Below, in pieces: positions 8,184-16,033 of a stretch of 64,000 nucleotides of DNA. Position 1 is the first letter of the stretch. The number at the start of each line of letters is the position of its first letter. The position numbers and the translations under genes were made by a program. Source of the stretch: Bradyrhizobium sp. SZCCT0148 (GTDB lineage: Bacteria > Pseudomonadota > Alphaproteobacteria > Rhizobiales > Xanthobacteraceae); assembly GCF_018129985.1 (NCBI RefSeq), contig NZ_JAFCKT010000017.1, forward strand, positions 21,246 through 85,245, written 5' to 3'. The notes under the pieces were generated by a model. The model was not told the DNA's origin, searched no databases, and was given only the letters and a program-made list of their open reading frames with translations.

Positions 8184-8921
8184 GTGCTGCGTCTTTTGTC
8201 GTTCGCCCTGCTTCTTCTGATCTGGTGGATTGCCGCGCTGTTCGTCGGCGGCGCAAAGCTGCCCTCCCCGCCGGCCGTACTCGAGGTGATGATCGCGGAG
8301 GCCAAATCCGGCGCGCTGTTCCTGCATCTCGGCGCCACGCTCGCGCGCGTCACCCTTGCCTTCGTGCTGGCGATGTCGCTCGGCAGCGCCATCGGCTATC
8401 TGATGGGACGGGTCAGACTCGCGGACAAGCTCGGCGATCCCTGGCTGATCCTGCTGCTCAACCTGCCGGCGCTGGTCGTGATCGTGCTGGCCTATATCTG
8501 GGCCGGTCTCACCGAGGCGGCCGCGATCGCCGCGATCGCCATCAACAAGCTCCCGACCGCGGTCGTCACCTTGCGCGAGGGTACCCGCGCGCTCGACCGC
8601 TCGCTGGACGAGATGGCGAGCGTGTTCGCGATGCCGCGCTGGCGCGCGTTCCGCCATGTCGTGCTGCCGCAACTTGCGCCCTATATCGCAGCCTCAGCCC
8701 GCTCCGGACTGTCGCTGGTGTGGAAGATCGTCCTGGTCGCCGAGCTGCTGGGACGGCCGAACGGGGTCGGCTTCGAGATCGGCGTCGCCTTCCAGCTGTT
8801 CGATACGCCGCGGCTGCTGGCCTATTCGCTGACATTCGCCGCGGTCGTGTTCGTCATCGAAACCTTGCTGGTGCAGCCGTTCGAAGCCCGCGCAACACGG
8901 TGGCGGCCCCGTGCGGCTTGA
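8184..8921 (+). CDS. NitT/TauT-type ABC transporter permease
   Basis: 245 residues from the GTG at 8184, preceded by GGAG at good spacing. Five to six membrane segments are visible, and the conserved permease loop is present as EMASVFAMPRWRAFRHVVLPQLAPYIAASARSG split over residues about 150-182 (EAA motif followed by the G and LP). The end overlaps the ATPase start by 11 bases. An open frame extends upstream antisense-like within the binding-protein gene, but the GTG with its site fits the operon. Confidence 0.88.
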   Translation: MLRLLSFALLLLIWWIAALFVGGAKLPSPPAVLEVMIAEAKSGALFLHLGATLARVTLAFVLAMSLGSAIGYLMGRVRLADKLGDPWLILLLNLPALVVIVLAYIWAGLTEAAAIAAIAINKLPTAVVTLREGTRALDRSLDEMASVFAMPRWRAFRHVVLPQLAPYIAASARSGLSLVWKIVLVAELLGRPNGVGFEIGVAFQLFDTPRLLAYSLTFAAVVFVIETLLVQPFEARATRWRPRAA

Positions 8922-9621
8922 GGTCGAGATCGCAGGCAAGACGTTCAGGAGTGCCGCGGGCGGGACCCACGAGGTGCTCGCCCCGCTCAAATTCGCGCTT
9001 TCACCCGGTGAGGTCGGCGTTCTCATCGGTCCGTCCGGCTGCGGCAAGAGCACGATGCTGCGCATCATCCTCGGGCTTGACGCAGATTTCAGGGGCCACG
9101 TCGCGCGTCCGCCGCAGGCGCGGATCGGCATGGTGTTCCAGGAGCCGCGGCTGTTGCCTTGGCGCTCGGTCGAGCAGAATGTGCGGCTGGCTGCGCCCGA
9201 CGTGACCGATGCCAAGCTGTCCGAGCTGTTCAGGATTCTGGAGCTCGAGGCGCATCGGAGCCACTTTCCCGGCGAGTTGTCGCTCGGCCTTGCCCGGCGC
9301 GTCGCGCTCGCCCGCGCTTTCGCAGTCGAGCCGGATCTCCTGGTGCTCGACGAGCCCCTCGCCTCGCTCGACGACGCGCTCGCCGGCCGTTTGCGCGACG
9401 AGATCGCGGCGCTGGTGGCGAGCCGTCCGGTGATGACGCTGCTCGTCACCCACAGTCTCGATGACGCGGTTCGGCTCGGCGATCGCCTGTTCTTTTTGTC
9501 GCCGCGTCCTGCGCATATCGTGCAGGAAGTGCCGATCGCCATCCCCCGCGCGCTGCGCAGCGAAGCTGCGCTGGGTGGGATCAGGGCCGAGCTCGCGGCC
9601 TTGCAGCTTGAATCGAAATGA
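8911..9621 (+). CDS. NitT/TauT-type ABC transporter ATP-binding protein, degenerate signature
   Basis: 236 residues starting at GTG. Walker A is GPSGCGKST, the Q-loop VFQEPRLLPW, Walker B LLVLDEPLASLD, and the H-loop VTHS. The ABC signature reads LSLGL instead of LSGGQ, which is unusual though Ser and the second Gly are kept. Final gene of the three-gene importer. The system has its place inside the quinoprotein island, so a link to a metal, PQQ precursor or C1 compound is conceivable but not shown. Confidence 0.88.
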   Translation: MRLEVEIAGKTFRSAAGGTHEVLAPLKFALSPGEVGVLIGPSGCGKSTMLRIILGLDADFRGHVARPPQARIGMVFQEPRLLPWRSVEQNVRLAAPDVTDAKLSELFRILELEAHRSHFPGELSLGLARRVALARAFAVEPDLLVLDEPLASLDDALAGRLRDEIAALVASRPVMTLLVTHSLDDAVRLGDRLFFLSPRPAHIVQEVPIAIPRALRSEAALGGIRAELAALQLESK

Positions 9622-9664
9622 ATACTCGTGGTCAACTGGACCAAACTGTCGGGGAGGTTCACCA

Positions 9665-10018
9665 ATGCGGCGTACGCTGATTGCGATCGGCATCCTGTTG
9701 GTTGCGGCGCCGGGCGCGGCGCCGGCGCAGACGAAGGGCAAGGGCATAAGGCTCTGGAACCTGACGAGCGAAACGATCTCCGGCTTCCAGCTCTCACCCG
9801 CCGGCAAGACCGAGTGGGGACCGAACCAGTGCCTGAACGACAAGGACAAGGAGGTCGACCACGACGAGCGGCTGCGCATCACCGGCGTCGAGCCAGGCCG
9901 CTACGATGCCAAGGTGAGCTATCCCAATGCGCGGCAGTGCGTCGTCCGCGACATCGAGATCAGGGCGGATGCGGTGTTCTCGATCGCCGACAAGGATTTG
10001 AAGGACTGCAGCAAATAG
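9665..10018 (+). CDS. small secreted protein, unknown function
   Basis: 117 residues, start set by GGGAGG eight bases upstream. Signal peptide ends near APAQ. The mature protein has GIRLWNLTSETISGFQLSPAGKTEWG split around residues 28-52, then DHDERLRITGVEPGRYDAKVSY and two late cysteines (RQCVVRD and KDCSK). The RLWNLTSETI-F-LSPAGK pattern is shared by a family of small rhizobial periplasmic proteins with a beta-sandwich look; no function is known to me. It stands 43 bases after the ABC ATPase and may be read with it. Confidence 0.8.
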   Translation: MRRTLIAIGILLVAAPGAAPAQTKGKGIRLWNLTSETISGFQLSPAGKTEWGPNQCLNDKDKEVDHDERLRITGVEPGRYDAKVSYPNARQCVVRDIEIRADAVFSIADKDLKDCSK

Positions 10019-10037
10019 CAAGAGCTTCGAGTGCCCT

Positions 10038-10146
10038 GCCCTCATCCTCAGGAGCCCGCGAAGCGGGCGTCTCGAAGGATGGCAACAGGCGCTAGCCCGG
10101 CCTTCATGGTTCGAGACGCGCGTTCGTCGCTCCTCACCACGAGGGC
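10038..10146. repeat. intergenic repeat, family C
   Basis: Carries CCTCATCCTCAGGAGCCCGCGAAGCGGGCGTCTCGAAGGATGG with an internal hairpin (GCCCGC/GCGGGC), then TTCATGGTTCGAGACGCGCG and CTCCTCACCACGAGG, which complements the left end. This is one of the commonest intergenic elements of Bradyrhizobium and Rhodopseudomonas genomes as I remember them. Confidence 0.75.
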
Positions 10147-10165
10147 TTGGAGTTGGGCGAGCAGC

Positions 10166-10375
10166 TTACGCCTTGTCGTTCGGGTGCGGATACTCGCAGC
10201 GCCACCGCACCGCCTGCCACTTCGGATGGTCGCCGACCCATTGCGCGATGTAGGGGGGCGCGGCCATTACGCATTGGCGGGGCGACCCCGCATAATTGAA
10301 GATCAGGTGCTGCTCTTCGCAGGTCGCGGGCGAAAGCACCGCACACACGGTCACCACCAGGTCGATCGGGTTCAT
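10166..10375 (-). CDS. small conserved hypothetical protein
   Basis: 69 residues (starts MNPIDLVVTVCAVLSPATCEEQ, seen at residues 1-22, and contains CVMAAPPYIAQWVGDHPKWQ). It has four cysteines (C11, C19, C35 and C60) and a hydrophobic N-terminal stretch that could be a signal sequence. GAGAGGA upstream of the ATG supports the start. Similar short proteins recur in Bradyrhizobium; function is unknown. It could be periplasmic with two disulfides. Confidence 0.7.
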   Translation of the reverse strand: MNPIDLVVTVCAVLSPATCEEQHLIFNYAGSPRQCVMAAPPYIAQWVGDHPKWQAVRWRCEYPHPNDKA

Positions 10376-10469
10376 GCCGGGATCCTCTCACGGGAACAAC
10401 AGAGGTTAGCACAAGGAACTACGTCGCAAGGTGCCGGAAGTTTCAATCCGGCGTCAGGAAGAGCCAACT

Positions 10470-11339
10470 CTAGAAGTTAATGCCAAACACCATGCGGGCC
10501 TGGTGACGCTCGAAATTGACGAGGTCTAGATTGCCGCCCGATCCGGCCGGCCGGCCCCAGGCCTGCATGCTCCAGCTCAAGGTCAGCCGCGAGCGCTCGG
10601 AGAGCTGGACATAGGCGGTCGGGCCGACGAACAGGGCCTGGCCCGAGAACTCGCCGAGGCCGACGCCTTCATATTGCCGGAAGTAGCGCAGCTCGCCGCC
10701 GAGCAGCACGTTCGGCCGCACCCGCACCAGGCCGGCAAAGGCCGCACCGATCGTTGAACTCTTCTCGGACTGCCCCGCCACCTCGAAGCGCGCCCATTCC
10801 GGCTGATAGATCAGGTTGAGCGCGCCGATGGCGAAGTTCGGAATGAGCTCGCGGTCGATCGCGAGGGTGAAATCGGTGCCGTACATCCGGCCCTTGGCGC
10901 CGCTGGTCTCGTCGATACGGCCGCCGTGGAGGTCGGCGGCGATGGTGAGGCCGAACGGGGCGTGCTCTCGGTCGAGCAGGCGATAACGCAGGTCGAGCGA
11001 GGCGCCCTGAAAGTTGAGCTGGCGACGGTCGTCGATGTCGGGGACGCCGGTGATGTCGTGCAAGCTGGCGATGGCACCGAGCTCGATGCGAAAGTTCGGC
11101 AGCGGCACGATCTCGATCTCGACCTCCTTCTCCAGGGCACGATAGGTCCCGCCGCCCTTGCCGAAGCGCCCCGTAGTCTGGCTCTGGAACTCGCGCTCGC
11201 CGCGATTGCCGACGTCGCTCCCAATCATGAAGCCGAAAATGTGCTCGGTGTCGAAGCCCTCCTCGGCGTGCCCACGCATCGGTGACAGCGCGACCGCGCA
11301 GACCATCACCATCAGACATCTGAGAGTCCTGCCGCGCAT
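10470..11339 (-). CDS. predicted outer-membrane beta-barrel protein
   Basis: 289 residues with signal peptide ending near RGHA (residue 25). The mature chain alternates polar and hydrophobic residues in amphipathic strands (for example PNVLLGGELRYFRQYEG and SRLTLSWSMQAWG) and ends in Phe (MVFGINF), the classic terminal strand of outer-membrane barrels. No TonB plug or POTRA is present. It follows the solitary pqqA on the same strand after a 233-base gap. A role in the quinoprotein system, such as alcohol or PQQ passage, is only inferred from position. Confidence 0.8.
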   Translation of the reverse strand: MRGRTLRCLMVMVCAVALSPMRGHAEEGFDTEHIFGFMIGSDVGNRGEREFQSQTTGRFGKGGGTYRALEKEVEIEIVPLPNFRIELGAIASLHDITGVPDIDDRRQLNFQGASLDLRYRLLDREHAPFGLTIAADLHGGRIDETSGAKGRMYGTDFTLAIDRELIPNFAIGALNLIYQPEWARFEVAGQSEKSSTIGAAFAGLVRVRPNVLLGGELRYFRQYEGVGLGEFSGQALFVGPTAYVQLSERSRLTLSWSMQAWGRPAGSGGNLDLVNFERHQARMVFGINF

Positions 11340-11572
11340 CCCCTGCCCCGATGGCGCATGCCGCTGTGATGCGGCAGCAGCGCTGACCGGGCATCAGCGT
11401 AACACACTACCACGAGAGCGTGGTCGAGATTTTGATGGAGATGATTGAAGCCTGCGCACATGCGTCATCGCGTCGATGACAAAGCACAGGGCATGACGAT
11501 GCCAGGCTCGAGATCCGACACTGCCACGGCTTCGACGGCGTTCGTCGTCGAGGCCGCGGCAGGTCGTTAGTC
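11340..11572. other. non-coding gap downstream of pqqA
   Basis: 233 bases between pqqA and the barrel-protein gene. Apart from short GC-rich dyads (for example around 11548-11560) I see no gene, no good terminator and no repeat. It may hold the promoter of the barrel-protein gene. Confidence 0.4.
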
Positions 11573-11653
11573 TTACTTGCGCGCAGCGCAGGCGTACATG
11601 TTGATTTCCATGCCGACCGGCACTTCCACGATCTTCGGAGCTTTCCAAGCCAT
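11573..11653 (-). CDS. pqqA: PQQ precursor peptide PqqA (solitary copy)
   Basis: Only 26 codons, too short for most gene finders. The peptide begins MAWKAPKIVEVPVGMEINMY and ends ACAARK. It carries the invariant Glu16 and Tyr20 spaced E-x3-Y, the two residues that PqqE cross-links to build pyrroloquinoline quinone, plus the usual basic C-terminal tail. The GGGGAG site lies about seven bases before the ATG. No pqqB, C, D or E follows: the next minus-strand gene is a beta-barrel protein. So this is either an additional precursor gene serving distant pqqBCDE or a copy placed under local control. Identification is very confident. Confidence 0.95.
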   Translation of the reverse strand: MAWKAPKIVEVPVGMEINMYACAARK

Positions 11654-11882
11654 TCGGGGTCTCCCCAAGGTATTGAGCGCGACATCGCGCGGCGCAAAAC
11701 CTAGGGCTGCGTCAGTCGCAGTTCAAGCCTCGATTCGACGACCACGCGCGTCCGTGTCGATTCTTCGCGGCCGCACTTCACTCTCGGACAAAGCCAGTTC
11801 TCTCTTGGTCAATCACGCCTTGCGAGATGCTGCTTGTGCGACGCACCGCCCGTCGAATCGACTCCAAACGGGACCCGCGCTG
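11654..11882. promoter_or_regulatory. upstream region of solitary pqqA
   Basis: 229 bases between the pqqA start and the end of the next minus-strand gene. The pqqA promoter should lie here. No coding sequence or clear hexamers recognised. Confidence 0.4.
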
Positions 11883-12212
11883 TCAGCAACCTTTGTCGGC
11901 CGCTGCGGCGTTCGGCTTGGCTCCATCGGCCCGCTGAGCCGCCGTCGGCTGGCTCTGCATTTGCCGCTGTGCGTCTTCGGACGACGCCGCAGTTTCACCG
12001 CTTGCACGGTTCATCGTGCTGGTCGGCGGATGCTGGCCGGGGTCGCTCGCCGAGCTTGACGCGTTCGATTGCGCCGAGCCTACGGTGACCGGACCAGAAC
12101 CGGCATCCTTGTCAGGGCTGACGCTCCCGGTGTTGCATGGGCCGGCGACGGCAACACCTGCGCTCAACGTCAGGATCGCACAGGCGGCGAGAACGGAACG
12201 TTTCGTGTTCAT
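11883..12212 (-). CDS. secreted low-complexity protein, unknown function
   Basis: 109 residues from the ATG at 12212, which sits six bases after AGAGGAG; ATG at 12218 abuts that site. Signal peptide ends near AVA at about residue 23. The mature chain is Ser/Ala/Gln-rich and unstructured, with one Cys near its start (GPCNTG) and one at the very end (DKGC). SVSPDKDAGSGP has the look of a solvent-exposed acidic linker. It lies between pqqA and lanM on the same strand. No function can be assigned. Confidence 0.75.
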   Translation of the reverse strand: MNTKRSVLAACAILTLSAGVAVAGPCNTGSVSPDKDAGSGPVTVGSAQSNASSSASDPGQHPPTSTMNRASGETAASSEDAQRQMQSQPTAAQRADGAKPNAAAADKGC

Positions 12213-12344
12213 CTGCATCTCCTCTTGTCCTGCCGCGCTGCCCCGACGCAGGCCCGACATCGCGAGGAGAACAGGCCGAGATGCCCGATGTTCCGAATGT
12301 CGAAGTGAAATGCTTGCAACACCGCCGTGTCAGGCCTGTTCCGC

Positions 12345-12737
12345 TCACCGCAACAATCGCACCAGGCTCCGGCCGGCGCGCGAGTTCAGCTCCTTCGCAT
12401 CCAACGTTCCGTCCTTGTCGGGATTGGCTGCGTTGAAGCGCTGCTCGACCACGGACAGATATTCGTCGAGCGTCAGCGTCCCGTCGCGATCCGGATCGGC
12501 CGCAGTGAGTTCTTTCGTCGACAACCGCCCGCGCAATTCGCGCGCGTCGAGCGTGCCGTCGTGATCGGGATCGAGCTTTGCGAAGGTTGCGGTGGCCGCC
12601 TTCTTCACCTCGGCAAGATCGAGCGTGCCGTCATTGTCGGTGTCGAACAACTTGACCGCGTTGCCGGAAGCCGACCATGCCGGACCGGACAGCACTGCAA
12701 TGGTGAGCGCGAGCGCAACTGAGCGACACGAAATCAT
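12345..12737 (-). CDS. lanM: lanmodulin homologue, lanthanide-binding EF-hand protein
   Basis: 130 residues from the ATG at 12737 (GGGAGG upstream), signal peptide ending near WSA. Four 12-residue EF loops lie at 32-43 (DTDNDGTLDLAE), 56-67 (DPDHDGTLDARE), 81-92 (DPDRDGTLTLDE) and 105-116 (NPDKDGTLDAKE). Proline at loop position 2 in three of four loops, Asn at position 1 of the fourth loop, and only 12-13 residues between neighbouring loops are hallmarks of lanmodulin of Methylorubrum, not of calmodulin-like proteins. The C terminus (AGRSLVRLLR) also matches. Loop 1 lacks the Pro, and loop 3 has Thr at position 9. It is divergent from a lanthanide-type quinoprotein gene, so a periplasmic lanthanide-handling role is well supported. 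Confidence 0.93.
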   Translation of the reverse strand: MISCRSVALALTIAVLSGPAWSASGNAVKLFDTDNDGTLDLAEVKKAATATFAKLDPDHDGTLDARELRGRLSTKELTAADPDRDGTLTLDEYLSVVEQRFNAANPDKDGTLDAKELNSRAGRSLVRLLR

Positions 12738-13065
12738 CAAGACCTCCCAGAGGAAGAGCCCGGTTTGGGCGCGATACACACCATAAATCCGCAAGCGGCC
12801 CCCGGTTCAAGCCCGGAATTGCAACTTGCGCGCGCGACAACCTGGAACCCTGGCACCACCGTCCGACCGGAGCTGCTTCGCGTCGCGGAATTTTGCAGCG
12901 TCTCCACGCAAGTGAGAGCCGCCGCCGTCAGGCTTCCGTAAGGTGACCGGCACCTGCCTTCGACGATATCGATACGACACTTACGACTTTCGTATTGACG
13001 CGTTTTGTTTTCCGACGGAGTGTTGCTCCTGCAGCGTCAAAAGGCGCGCATATTGGGAGGAACGG
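12738..13065. promoter_or_regulatory. divergent promoter region lanM / quinoprotein dehydrogenase
   Basis: 328 bases between two divergent lanthanide-related genes. An inverted repeat ATACGA (12972-12977) and TCGTAT (12990-12995) with a 12-base spacer could be a regulator site. No confident promoter hexamers. Shared control of lanM and the dehydrogenase is a reasonable inference. Confidence 0.45.
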
Positions 13066-14730
13066 ATGAAACGCTTTGCGATGGCCGCGAGCCTCGTCAT
13101 GCTTGCATCGACTTGTGCAAGCGCACAGACCACCGAGCAACTGGTCAAGGGCGCGACTGATACATCGAACGTTCTCAATTACGGGATGGGCTATAATCTG
13201 CAGCGCTTCTCGACGCTGAACCAGATCAACAAGGACAGCGTCAAGAACCTCGTCCCGGTCTGGAACTACTCCTTCAACGACGATCGTAGCGAGGAATCCC
13301 AGCCCATCGTCTATCAGGGCGTGATCTATGTGACCTCGCACAATGCGACCATGGCGGTCGACGCCAAAACCGGCAAGCAGATCTGGAAGAGCAAGGTCGA
13401 ATATCCGGCCGAGACGCCCCGAATCGTCTGCTGCGGCATCATCAATCGCGGCGTCGCAATCCACGAAGGCAAATTGTTTCGCACGACGCTCGATGCCAAC
13501 GTGATTGCGATTGACGCCAAGAACGGCAAGGAGCTGTGGCGTCAGAAGGCCGCCGACATCAAGGAAGGCTATTCGATGACGGTGGCCCCGCTGGTCGCCG
13601 ACGGTGTCGTCATCACCGGCATCTCCGGCGCCGAATTCGGCACGCGCGGCTTCATCGACGGCTGGGATCCGGCGACGGGCAAGCATCTGTGGCGCACCCA
13701 TTCGATCCCCTCGCCGGACGAGCCCGGCGGCGACACCTGGAAGGGCGATACCTGGAAGCTCGGCGGAGGCTCGACCTGGATCACGGGCTCCTACGATCCC
13801 GAGCTGAACACCGTGTATTGGGGCATCGGCAATCCCGGCCCGTTCAATTCGGCGGTGCGTCCCGGCGACAATCTCTACACCTGCTCCGTGCTGGCGATGG
13901 ATCCCAAGACCGGCAAGATCAAGTGGCATTACCAGTTCTCGCCGAACAATCCGTTCGACTACGACGCCGTCGCCGAGATGGTGCTTGCGGATGTGAACGT
14001 CGAGGGCAAGCCGACCAAGGCGCTGATGAATGCCAACCGCAACGGCTTCTTCTACGTGCTCGACCGCACCAACGGGAAGTTGCTCGCGGCCAATCCTTAC
14101 GTGAAGGTCAATTGGGCCACCGGCGTCGACATGAAGACCGGCAAGCCGATCGAGACCGACGTCGCCAAGGATGCGCGCGAGGGCAAGAAGGTCACGGTCT
14201 ATCCGTCGATCCTCGGCGGCAAGAACTGGGAGCCGATGTCGTTCAACCCGCAGACCGGCCTCGCCTATGCCAACACGCTCAACTTCGGCGGCAAGTACAA
14301 GGCCGAGCCCGTCACCTTCAAGCAGGGTGAATGGTATCTTGGCATGGACCTGACCGATCCTTGGGAGTTCGGGGATGGGCCGCGCGGTCACCTGAAGGCG
14401 ATCGATCCCATGACCGGCAAGTCGAAATGGGAAGCACCGAGCGACATTCCGCGCTTCTCGGGCGTGCTGTCGACCGCGGGCGGCGTCGTGTTCTCGGGCG
14501 CGCTGACGGGCGAGTTCGAAGCCTTCGACGCCGACACCGGCAAGAAGCTCTGGCAGTTCCAGACCGGCTCCGGCATCGAGGGCCAGCCTGTGACCTGGCA
14601 GCAGGACGGCGTGCAATATGTCGCGGTGACATCAGGCTATGGCGGCGTCTACTCGCTGTTCTCGGGCGACGAGCGGCTTGCCAAAGTGCCGCCCGGCGGC
14701 TCGCTGTGGGTCTTTGCGGTCAAGCAGTAA
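13066..14730 (+). CDS. PQQ-dependent alcohol dehydrogenase, lanthanide-type
   Basis: 554 residues with signal peptide ending near CASA; the start is fixed by GGGAGG upstream. Eight-bladed quinoprotein of the methanol/ethanol dehydrogenase family: tryptophan-docking repeats (DAKTGKQIW, DAKNGKELW, DADTGKKLW), vicinal Cys122-Cys123, Glu190 and Asn256 as metal ligands, and Asp298-Tyr-Asp300. The second Asp of this DYD motif is the residue that marks lanthanide-dependent enzymes and is Ala in calcium MxaF. It differs clearly from XoxF at 19345. Operon order dehydrogenase, cytochrome c, binding protein equals xoxF-G-J. The substrate could be methanol or a longer alcohol; I leave it open. Confidence 0.92.
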   Translation: MKRFAMAASLVMLASTCASAQTTEQLVKGATDTSNVLNYGMGYNLQRFSTLNQINKDSVKNLVPVWNYSFNDDRSEESQPIVYQGVIYVTSHNATMAVDAKTGKQIWKSKVEYPAETPRIVCCGIINRGVAIHEGKLFRTTLDANVIAIDAKNGKELWRQKAADIKEGYSMTVAPLVADGVVITGISGAEFGTRGFIDGWDPATGKHLWRTHSIPSPDEPGGDTWKGDTWKLGGGSTWITGSYDPELNTVYWGIGNPGPFNSAVRPGDNLYTCSVLAMDPKTGKIKWHYQFSPNNPFDYDAVAEMVLADVNVEGKPTKALMNANRNGFFYVLDRTNGKLLAANPYVKVNWATGVDMKTGKPIETDVAKDAREGKKVTVYPSILGGKNWEPMSFNPQTGLAYANTLNFGGKYKAEPVTFKQGEWYLGMDLTDPWEFGDGPRGHLKAIDPMTGKSKWEAPSDIPRFSGVLSTAGGVVFSGALTGEFEAFDADTGKKLWQFQTGSGIEGQPVTWQQDGVQYVAVTSGYGGVYSLFSGDERLAKVPPGGSLWVFAVKQ

Positions 14731-14738
14731 TCCACGGC

Positions 14739-15098
14739 ATGATGCTGAGAAGGCTCTCTCACAAGACGGCGGCGATCCTCGCCGCCGTCGCGGGGCTGAC
14801 GGTCGCGCTTGCGGCGACCGTCAGAGCCGCGGACGACGCAACCGGCAATCCCATGCAGGCACAGATCGACCACGGCAAGTCGACCTATGCTTCGAAATGC
14901 TCGCACTGCCATGGCCCCAATCTGATGAACTCCGGCACCATCACGCCGGACCTGCGCGCCTTCCCCGACGACAAGACCCGCTTCATCACCACGGTGAAGA
15001 ACGGCAAGAACAACAGGATGCCGCCCTGGGGCGATATCCTCAACGACGAGGAGATCGGCTCTCTCTGGGCCTTCATCTCCAGCCGGAGGAAGCCATGA
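14739..15098 (+). CDS. periplasmic cytochrome c, partner of PQQ dehydrogenase
   Basis: 119 residues, with start codons at 14739 or 14742, only eight bases after the dehydrogenase. Signal peptide ends near VRA. One haem c site CSHCH at residues 54-58 and a probable axial Met in NNRMPPWGD, so a single-haem class I cytochrome. By position it should accept electrons from the dehydrogenase, as XoxG does. Much shorter than the xoxG product at 21211 and from a different subfamily. Its stop overlaps the next start by ATGA. Confidence 0.9.
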   Translation: MMLRRLSHKTAAILAAVAGLTVALAATVRAADDATGNPMQAQIDHGKSTYASKCSHCHGPNLMNSGTITPDLRAFPDDKTRFITTVKNGKNNRMPPWGDILNDEEIGSLWAFISSRRKP

Positions 15099-16024
15099 GG
15101 AGCCGGCGTGCCGCATGGAGTCTTGCGGCCTTGTTGTCGACGGTGGCGTCGGTCGCGCTTGCCGCCGACGATCCCCTGAAGATCTGCCTCGACGAGGACC
15201 GGCCGCCGCTCTCGATGCACCAGCGCGGCAAGCCGGATGCCGGCTTTGACGTGCTGCTGGCGCAGGCGATCGCGGAGCGGCTCGGACGGAAGCTGGCGAT
15301 CCAGTGGTTCGAGAGCAAGCTGGACGAGGATTCCAGCCCCCAGCTCGAGGCCAATGCGCTGCTCTCGGATGGCCGCTGCTCGCTCGTCGGCGGCTATGCG
15401 CTGACGCAGGATTCGCTCGTCGTCCCCGGCATGAAGACGGCGCGCTTGCCTGATTTTGCCGGGGCCACGCGCGACGATCGGCGACGCCGCGTTGCACTCG
15501 GCGTGCTCGCGCCGAGCCAGCCTTACGTCTATTCGCCGATGACGGTGGTGCTCGGACCAAAGGCAAGCGGCCGCAAGATCGGCGACATCGGCGATCTCGC
15601 TGGGCTTCGTCTCGTCATCGATAGCGGCTCGCTCGGCGACGCCATCCTGATGAGCTTCGACAAGGGGCGGCTGATCGACAGCATCACCCATCTCGTCCCC
15701 GGCCGCGACGATCTGCTGGGCACGCTCCAGCGCGGCGAGCATGACGCGACGCTGATCGATCTTGCCCGCTTCGACGCTCATCGCGCCGCGCACCCGGACA
15801 CGGCGATCACGGCGTCGGGCTATTACTATCCGATCGGCGCCAATCGCGGCTATGTCGGACTGGCCAGCGACGGCGCGCTGATCGACGCCGTCAACAAGGC
15901 GCTGACCGGGCTCGCCGCCGAGGGCAAGATCGCCGAATTCGGCAAGCAGGCCGGGCTCACCTATCTGCCGCCGCGCGAGCCGGCGATCCTGGGCGATGTC
16001 TGGATGAAGATCATCCAGCGGTGA
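15095..16024 (+). CDS. XoxJ/MxaJ-like periplasmic binding protein
   Basis: 309 residues; start overlaps the cytochrome stop and follows GGAGGA. Signal peptide ends near ALA. The mature part begins PLKICLDEDRPPLSMHQRGKPD and continues as a type-3 solute-binding fold (GFDVLLAQAIAERLG, SLVGGYALTQDSLV). No transporter genes accompany it; the operon context with dehydrogenase and cytochrome makes it the J component, thought to assist activation of the periplasmic dehydrogenase. It is a second such protein in the window, distinct from the one at 3685. Confidence 0.87.
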   Translation: MRSRRAAWSLAALLSTVASVALAADDPLKICLDEDRPPLSMHQRGKPDAGFDVLLAQAIAERLGRKLAIQWFESKLDEDSSPQLEANALLSDGRCSLVGGYALTQDSLVVPGMKTARLPDFAGATRDDRRRRVALGVLAPSQPYVYSPMTVVLGPKASGRKIGDIGDLAGLRLVIDSGSLGDAILMSFDKGRLIDSITHLVPGRDDLLGTLQRGEHDATLIDLARFDAHRAAHPDTAITASGYYYPIGANRGYVGLASDGALIDAVNKALTGLAAEGKIAEFGKQAGLTYLPPREPAILGDVWMKIIQR

Positions 16025-16033
16025 GGTTCTCAT

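Noticed and set aside
12345..12737. Calmodulin-like calcium protein
   Set aside because: Loop spacing of 12-13 residues and Pro at loop position 2 are lanmodulin traits, not calmodulin traits.
15095..16024. Amino-acid ABC transporter binding protein
   Set aside because: The fold fits, but no permease or ATPase is near; the operon with a quinoprotein and cytochrome makes the XoxJ-like role more likely.
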